A program made the position numbers and the translations under genes. A stretch of 11,198 nt of DNA. Origin: Clostridia bacterium. GTDB lineage: Bacteria; Bacillota; Clostridia; Oscillospirales; Acutalibacteraceae. Of the stretch, positions 6,992 to 11,198 are shown piece after piece. The DNA is taken from contig JAFRKM010000092.1 of assembly GCA_017431755.1 (NCBI GenBank), positions 1-11,198 on the forward strand, in the 5' to 3' direction. Under the pieces are notes generated by a model. The model ran no database searches. It was not told where the DNA came from and worked only from the letters and a program-made list of their open reading frames with translations. The number at the start of each line of letters is the position of its first letter. Position 1 is the first letter of the stretch.

Positions 6992-6994
6992 TCA
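6992..6994 (-). other. rpoC: In-frame UGA within rpoC (codon 883)
   Basis: The frame reads tgc tat ggt gca gat ttg gca aat ggg TGA cct gca, that is CYGADLANG-stop-PA, and continues in the same frame to the true end of rpoC. A substitution explains it; an insertion or deletion does not, because no frame change occurs. In remembered relatives this position, just before a proline between the second zinc site and the trigger loop, is often Arg or Lys (Thermus has ARPVSIGEAVG), and CGA or AGA to TGA is a single change. The next base is C, and UGAC is a known leaky stop context in bacteria. It may be a real nonsense variant, a sequencing or consensus error, or a read-through site. Confidence 0.9.
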
Positions 6995-9640
6995 CCCATT
7001 TGCCAAATCTGCACCATAGCATTTCTTACAAACTCCTTGTTTAGACCTGCAATTTAAAATGGAACGAATTTCAATTTTTTCTACTCCGCGAGAAATTATA
7101 ATTTCTGCGTCTTTGTCGTCCATTAACTTATCCTTTGAAATAAGAACTTCTTTTGTTTTTGGATCTACAAAATCTTCACAAAGATATCTACCAATTAAAC
7201 GTTCGCTTAAACTTTCAATTGATTCTTTACCATCTTTAATTTCAAAAACAGTAATTCCGTGAGTCGCACCGCAATCATCTTCTCTAATTATAACTTCCTG
7301 CGATACATCTACGAGTCTACGCGTTAAATAACCCGAGTCCGCCGTACGAAGTGCTGTATCGGCTGAACCTTTCCTTGCACCACGAGATGCGATAAAGTAC
7401 TCTAATATATTAAGCCCTTCACGATAGTTACCTCTAATTGGTATTTCAATTGTTGCACCGGAGGTATTTGCAATAAGTCCACGCATACCTGCAAGCTGTC
7501 TAATCTGGCTCATTGAACCCCTTGCACCTGAGTCTGCCATCATAAATACCGGGTTGTATTTATCCAAATTTTTTTGAAGTGCTTTTGAAACATCGTCCGT
7601 AGCCTTTTCCCAAATTTTTAAAGTATGAGTTCTTCTTTCATTATCAGACATAAGGCCACGTCTGTAATCTTTCACTAGGGAGTCTAGATCTATTTCCGCT
7701 TTTGATAACATATCTTTTTTAGCCGGAGGTATAACCGCATCGCAAACAGCAATAGTAATTGCACCTTTTGTGGAATATTTGTAACCTTGAGATTTAATAT
7801 CATCAAGTATTTTTGCGGTTTTTTGAGTACCATGAACCTTGATACATGCATCTACTATATTTCCAAGTTGCTTTTTACCTACTAGAAAATTAATTTCAAG
7901 CTGACCTTCGTTTTCCGGAATAGTTCTATCTATAAACCCTAAATCTTGCGGTATTGGCTGGTTAAATATTATTCTACCCGGAGTAGTGTCTATTAAAACA
8001 TTCTTGCCATTTACAACTCTTCTTACTTTAATTTTTGCATGAAGCCCAACAACCTTAGCATCATAAGCCATAAGAACCTCATTGAAATCTCTAAACACTT
8101 TACCTTCACCAGGTTCACCGTCTTTTTCGAGTGTAAGATAATATGAACCAAGAACCATATCTTGGGTCGGGACTGTAACAGGTCGACCATCAGAAGGTTT
8201 AAGAAGATTTCCAGAAGCAAGCATTAAAAATCTAGCTTCGGCTTGTGCTTCTGCAGAAAGTGGCACATGAACTGCCATTTGGTCACCGTCAAAGTCTGCA
8301 TTATATGCAGAACATACAAGCGGATGGAGTTTAAGCGCTCTACCTTCTACCAAAACAGGTTCAAAAGCTTGTATTCCAAGCCTGTGAAGTGTCGGTGCAC
8401 GGTTTAAAAGTACAGGATGACCTTTAATTACAATTTCAAGTGCATCCCAAACTTCTGGTCTACATCTATCCACAGCTTTCCTTGCGGCTTTAATATTATT
8501 TACATCGCCAATTTCAACCAATCTTTTCATAACAAAAGGTTTAAAAAGCTCAAGTGCCATTTCTTTTGGAAGTCCACATTGATAAATTTTGAGTTCCGGA
8601 CCTACAACTATAACCGACCTTCCTGAATAGTCAACACGTTTTCCAAGAAGATTCTGTCTAAATCTTCCTTGTTTACCCTTGAGCATATCAGAAAGTGATT
8701 TAAGCGGCCTATTACTCGGACCTGTTACAGGTCTTCCACGTCGACCATTATCAATTAAAGCATCTACCGATTCTTGAAGCATTCTTTTTTCATTTCTAAT
8801 GATAATATCCGGAGCACCTAAATCCATAAGGCGTTTTAAACGATTGTTTCTATTAATAACACGTCTGTAAAGATCGTTTAAATCAGAAGTTGCAAATCTA
8901 CCGCCATCCAGCTGCACCATTGGTCTTAAATCAGGCGGAATTACAGGAAGAGCCTCAAGAATCATCCATTCAGGACGATTTCCTGACAACCTAAATGATT
9001 CTACAGATTCCAACCTTTTAAGAAGTCTTATCTTTTTTTGGCCTGTTGCAGTAGCCAAAGATTCTTTTATTTCTTCAGAAAGGGACTCTAAATCAATTTT
9101 TTCAAGAAGCTTTTTAATAGCTTCTGCACCCATTCCTGCTTCAAAGTCATCTTCGTATTTTTCGCGTAAATCTTGATATTCTTTTTCGGTTAAAAATTGT
9201 TGGGCGCTGAGCTCCCTTACATCACCAGGATCAATTACCACATACAGTGCAAAATAAAGCACTTTTTCAAGCATCCTTGGGGACATATCTAAAATTAATC
9301 CCATTCTTGAAGGAATACCTTTAAAATACCAAATATGTGAAACCGGAGCTGCAAGCTCAATATGCCCCATACGTTCACGACGAACCTTTGAACGTGTAAC
9401 CTCTACTCCACAGCGATCGCATACTTTGCCTTTATATCTTATTCTTTTATACTTACCACAGTGGCATTCCCAGTCTTTTTGGGGCCCAAAAATACGCTCG
9501 CAAAACAATCCGTCTGTTTCTGGTTTTAAAGTTCTATAATTTATTGTTTCCGGTTTTTTTACTTCTCCGTAGGACCAACTTCTTATTTTTTCGGGAGACG
9601 CCAAACCTATTTTTATTGATTCAAAAATATTAAAATCCAT
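6992..9640 (-). CDS. rpoC: RNA polymerase beta' subunit, N-terminal part (882 aa) up to an internal UGA
   Basis: The beta' subunit carries the catalytic Mg ions of RNA polymerase and, with beta, forms the main channel. The start is ATG 9640 (MDFNIFESIKIGLASPEKI), with AAGGGG at 9653-9648 seven bases upstream. Domains in order: the N-terminal zinc finger (C59, C61, C74, C77), the clamp and the rudder/lid region. The double-psi beta-barrel holds the catalytic NADFDGDQMAVH (Asp449, Asp451, Asp453). The secondary-channel rim and the bridge helix (YREGLNILEYF then GARKGSADTALRTADSGYLTRRL, from about 740) follow. The second zinc site is C790, C864, C871 and C874. The frame then meets UGA at codon 883, before the trigger loop. 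In the bridge helix Ser759 stands where I expect Leu. The gene follows rpoB by 77 bases in the usual rpoBC order. A protein ending here would lack the trigger loop and could not be an active polymerase, so the full gene spans 6086-9640. Confidence 0.95.
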   Translation of the reverse strand: MDFNIFESIKIGLASPEKIRSWSYGEVKKPETINYRTLKPETDGLFCERIFGPQKDWECHCGKYKRIRYKGKVCDRCGVEVTRSKVRRERMGHIELAAPVSHIWYFKGIPSRMGLILDMSPRMLEKVLYFALYVVIDPGDVRELSAQQFLTEKEYQDLREKYEDDFEAGMGAEAIKKLLEKIDLESLSEEIKESLATATGQKKIRLLKRLESVESFRLSGNRPEWMILEALPVIPPDLRPMVQLDGGRFATSDLNDLYRRVINRNNRLKRLMDLGAPDIIIRNEKRMLQESVDALIDNGRRGRPVTGPSNRPLKSLSDMLKGKQGRFRQNLLGKRVDYSGRSVIVVGPELKIYQCGLPKEMALELFKPFVMKRLVEIGDVNNIKAARKAVDRCRPEVWDALEIVIKGHPVLLNRAPTLHRLGIQAFEPVLVEGRALKLHPLVCSAYNADFDGDQMAVHVPLSAEAQAEARFLMLASGNLLKPSDGRPVTVPTQDMVLGSYYLTLEKDGEPGEGKVFRDFNEVLMAYDAKVVGLHAKIKVRRVVNGKNVLIDTTPGRIIFNQPIPQDLGFIDRTIPENEGQLEINFLVGKKQLGNIVDACIKVHGTQKTAKILDDIKSQGYKYSTKGAITIAVCDAVIPPAKKDMLSKAEIDLDSLVKDYRRGLMSDNERRTHTLKIWEKATDDVSKALQKNLDKYNPVFMMADSGARGSMSQIRQLAGMRGLIANTSGATIEIPIRGNYREGLNILEYFIASRGARKGSADTALRTADSGYLTRRLVDVSQEVIIREDDCGATHGITVFEIKDGKESIESLSERLIGRYLCEDFVDPKTKEVLISKDKLMDDKDAEIIISRGVEKIEIRSILNCRSKQGVCKKCYGADLANG

Positions 9641-9717
9641 ACTGCAACCCCTTAAATTTTTATGAATTTGTTAGTTTAAATTTTATGGCTAATTTAAAAC
9701 CAATTTGTTTAATTTGA

Positions 9718-11198
9718 TTATTGTTCTTCCGCTCCATCGCTTAAATCATCATCCATGTCCTCGTCGTAAAACGCATCATCTGATCCTTCAATAGCTTCAC
9801 CATCAGAATTTTCAATAGCATATCCTTTATCATCTGAATTTGTCATTACTTCTGGACCTAAAATATCTTTATCAATTGCAAGACCCATATCATCTTCATC
9901 TTCAAAATCACATTTAAGGTCAATTTCATTATTATTTTTATCAAGAACCGACAAATCAAGACCCATTGATTGCAGTTCTTTTATAAGAACTTTAAACGAT
10001 TCTGGAATACCAGGTTTCGGTATATTTTGACCTTTTACGATGGACTCATAAGTTTTAACTCTTCCCACAACATCGTCGGATTTAACCGTTAAAATTTCTT
10101 GGAGAGTATATGCTGCACCATAAGCTTCAAGAGCCCAAACTTCCATTTCCCCGAACCTTTGTCCGCCGAATTGAGCTTTACCACCAAGTGGCTGCTGCGT
10201 TACAAGCGAATACGGGCCCGTAGATCTTGCGTGAATTTTATCGTCAACCAGATGATGCAGTTTAAGGTAATACATGTACCCAACTGTTACAGGGTTATCA
10301 AAATATTCACCAGTTCTTCCATCTTTAAGCCACATTTTACCGTCTTCATTATATCCTGCATCTTTCAAACACTTAAATATATCATCTTCGTGCGCACCAT
10401 CAAACACCGGCGTTGCGATTTTCCAACCAAGAGCTTTTGCGGCATATCCAAGATGCACTTCCAAAACCTGACCAATATTCATACGTGAAGGAACGCCCAA
10501 CGGATTAAGAACTATATCAAGTGGTGTACCATCCGGCAAAAACGGCATGTCTTCAACAGGCAAAATTCTGGAAACAACGCCCTTATTACCATGTCGGCCG
10601 GCCATTTTATCTCCCACGGAAATTTTTCTCTTTTGCGCTATATAGCATCTTACAACCTTATTAACTCCGGGTTGAAGTTCATCTTTACTGTTTTCTCTTG
10701 TAAACACTTTAACGTCTACAACGATACCGTATTCACCGTGCGGAACTCTTAGTGAAGTATCTCTTACTTCTCTTGCTTTTTCACCAAATATAGCTCTGAG
10801 AAGCCTTTCTTCAGCGGTAAGTTCAGTTTCACCTTTTGGAGTTACTTTACCAACAAGAATATCCCCTGCTCTAACCTCAGCACCAACTCTGATAATTCCA
10901 TTTTCATCAAGATCTTTCAGTAAATCTTCGTTTACATTTGGAATATCACGAGTAATTTCTTCTGGACCAAGTTTAGTATCTCTGGATTCGATTTCATATT
11001 TTTCTATATGAATTGATGTATAAACATCTTCTCTAACAATTTTCTCACTAATAAGAACTGCGTCTTCGTAATTATAACCTTCCCACGTCATAAAGCCTAT
11101 AAGCGCATTTTTACCAAGACTGATTTCCCCGTGATCAGTTGCAGGGCCATCGGCAAGGACTTCTCCGGCTTTTACACGTTGTTTAACGGAAACTATCG
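9718..11198 (-). CDS. rpoB: RNA polymerase beta subunit, C-terminal portion, 5'-truncated by the window edge
   Basis: The window holds the last 492 codons of beta; the frame is open to the right edge (first full codon ATA at 11196), so ATG 11091 is internal. Conserved landmarks in order are VLADGPATDHGE, the FMTWEGYNYEDAVLISE region near the edge, and GDKMAGRHGNKG (near 10582-10617) with lysines that contact the active centre. Next come PFLPDGTPLDIVLNPLGVPSRMN and the C-terminal clamp motif PLGGKAQFGGQRFGEMEVWALEAYGAA, which packs against beta' and sigma. The rifampicin region lies outside the window. After the normal family end (about ESFKVLIKELQSMGLDLSVLD) there is a tail whose last 63 residues contain 26 Asp/Glu and only 2 Lys. 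The gene ends in TAA, and rpoC begins 77 bases downstream, presumably in the same operon. Confidence 0.97.
   Translation of the reverse strand, partial: IVSVKQRVKAGEVLADGPATDHGEISLGKNALIGFMTWEGYNYEDAVLISEKIVREDVYTSIHIEKYEIESRDTKLGPEEITRDIPNVNEDLLKDLDENGIIRVGAEVRAGDILVGKVTPKGETELTAEERLLRAIFGEKAREVRDTSLRVPHGEYGIVVDVKVFTRENSKDELQPGVNKVVRCYIAQKRKISVGDKMAGRHGNKGVVSRILPVEDMPFLPDGTPLDIVLNPLGVPSRMNIGQVLEVHLGYAAKALGWKIATPVFDGAHEDDIFKCLKDAGYNEDGKMWLKDGRTGEYFDNPVTVGYMYYLKLHHLVDDKIHARSTGPYSLVTQQPLGGKAQFGGQRFGEMEVWALEAYGAAYTLQEILTVKSDDVVGRVKTYESIVKGQNIPKPGIPESFKVLIKELQSMGLDLSVLDKNNNEIDLKCDFEDEDDMGLAIDKDILGPEVMTNSDDKGYAIENSDGEAIEGSDDAFYDEDMDDDLSDGAEEQ

Noticed and set aside
6992..6994. Genome-wide reassignment of UGA to Trp or Gly
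   Set aside because: All Trp codons I counted (24) are UGG, only one internal UGA occurs in about 3,700 codons, and the S1 gene appears to use UGA as its stop. A reassigned AT-rich genome would show many internal UGAs.
6940..6994. UGA as selenocysteine with a downstream SECIS hairpin
   Set aside because: beta' has no known selenocysteine at this site and the residue is not catalytic. Only a weak CUGCA/UGCAG pairing with a long loop can form downstream, unlike a bacterial SECIS.
6920..6994. Frameshift or insertion element between the two rpoC parts
   Set aside because: The codons between the parts are in the same frame and encode the expected conserved sequence with no extra bases.
9641..9717. 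Possible promoter or extra gene between rpoB and rpoC
   Set aside because: Only the rpoC ribosome binding site is evident in these 77 AT-rich bases; no convincing -35/-10 pair or hairpin was seen.
10099..10488. 129-residue plus-strand open frame opposite rpoB, and the other overlapping frames of 60-90 residues
   Set aside because: They run antisense to or out of frame with strongly conserved genes, lack ribosome binding sites, and their translations look like low-complexity shadows.

Overview
The window looks like a chromosomal segment of an anaerobic, AT-rich, Gram-positive-type bacterium, most likely a clostridium-like Bacillota. I base this on the pyruvate:ferredoxin oxidoreductase, a DacF-type penicillin-binding protein, a short (about 1184-codon) beta' subunit without the long proteobacterial insertions, an RpoC N-terminus that resembles Ruminococcaceae/Oscillospirales sequences, good AGGAG/GGAGG ribosome binding sites and A/T-rich third codon positions. 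The lineage below phylum is an inference from remembered family sequences.

Layout. Plus strand: positions 1-2960 hold the C-terminal five sixths of pyruvate:ferredoxin oxidoreductase (nifJ), closed by a rho-independent terminator. A small GNAT acetyltransferase with its own promoter follows at 3106-3576. A strong hairpin at 3624-3649 separates it from a convergent block. Minus strand, in transcription order from the right edge: the 3' third of rpoB (11198-9718), rpoC (9640-6086), a terminator, dacF (6007-4673), and a three-repeat S1-domain RNA-binding protein (4599-3649). Coding density is high, and no intergenic gap exceeds 150 bases.

How the genes relate. rpoB and rpoC encode the two large subunits of RNA polymerase and are evidently co-transcribed. 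dacF (peptidoglycan trimming) and the S1 protein (RNA binding) follow on the same strand, and the S1 gene lies only 73 bases beyond dacF. The plus-strand genes are an unrelated metabolic unit (pyruvate to acetyl-CoA plus reduced ferredoxin) and an orphan acetyltransferase.

Most notable observations. (1) rpoC has a single in-frame UGA at 6994-6992, between the second zinc site and the trigger loop. The reading frame and conserved sequence continue without a shift on the other side, and there is no usable internal start that would save the trigger helix. (2) The leader of the S1 gene contains a 13-bp inverted repeat (one G-U pair) whose 3' arm contains the whole Shine-Dalgarno sequence, a potential translational switch. 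(3) The DacF homologue has SxxK and KTG but no asparagine in the SxN motif. There are no mobile elements, CRISPR arrays, tRNA or rRNA genes. I see no multigene novel system here; the interest lies in the rpoC recoding or nonsense question and in the S1 leader.
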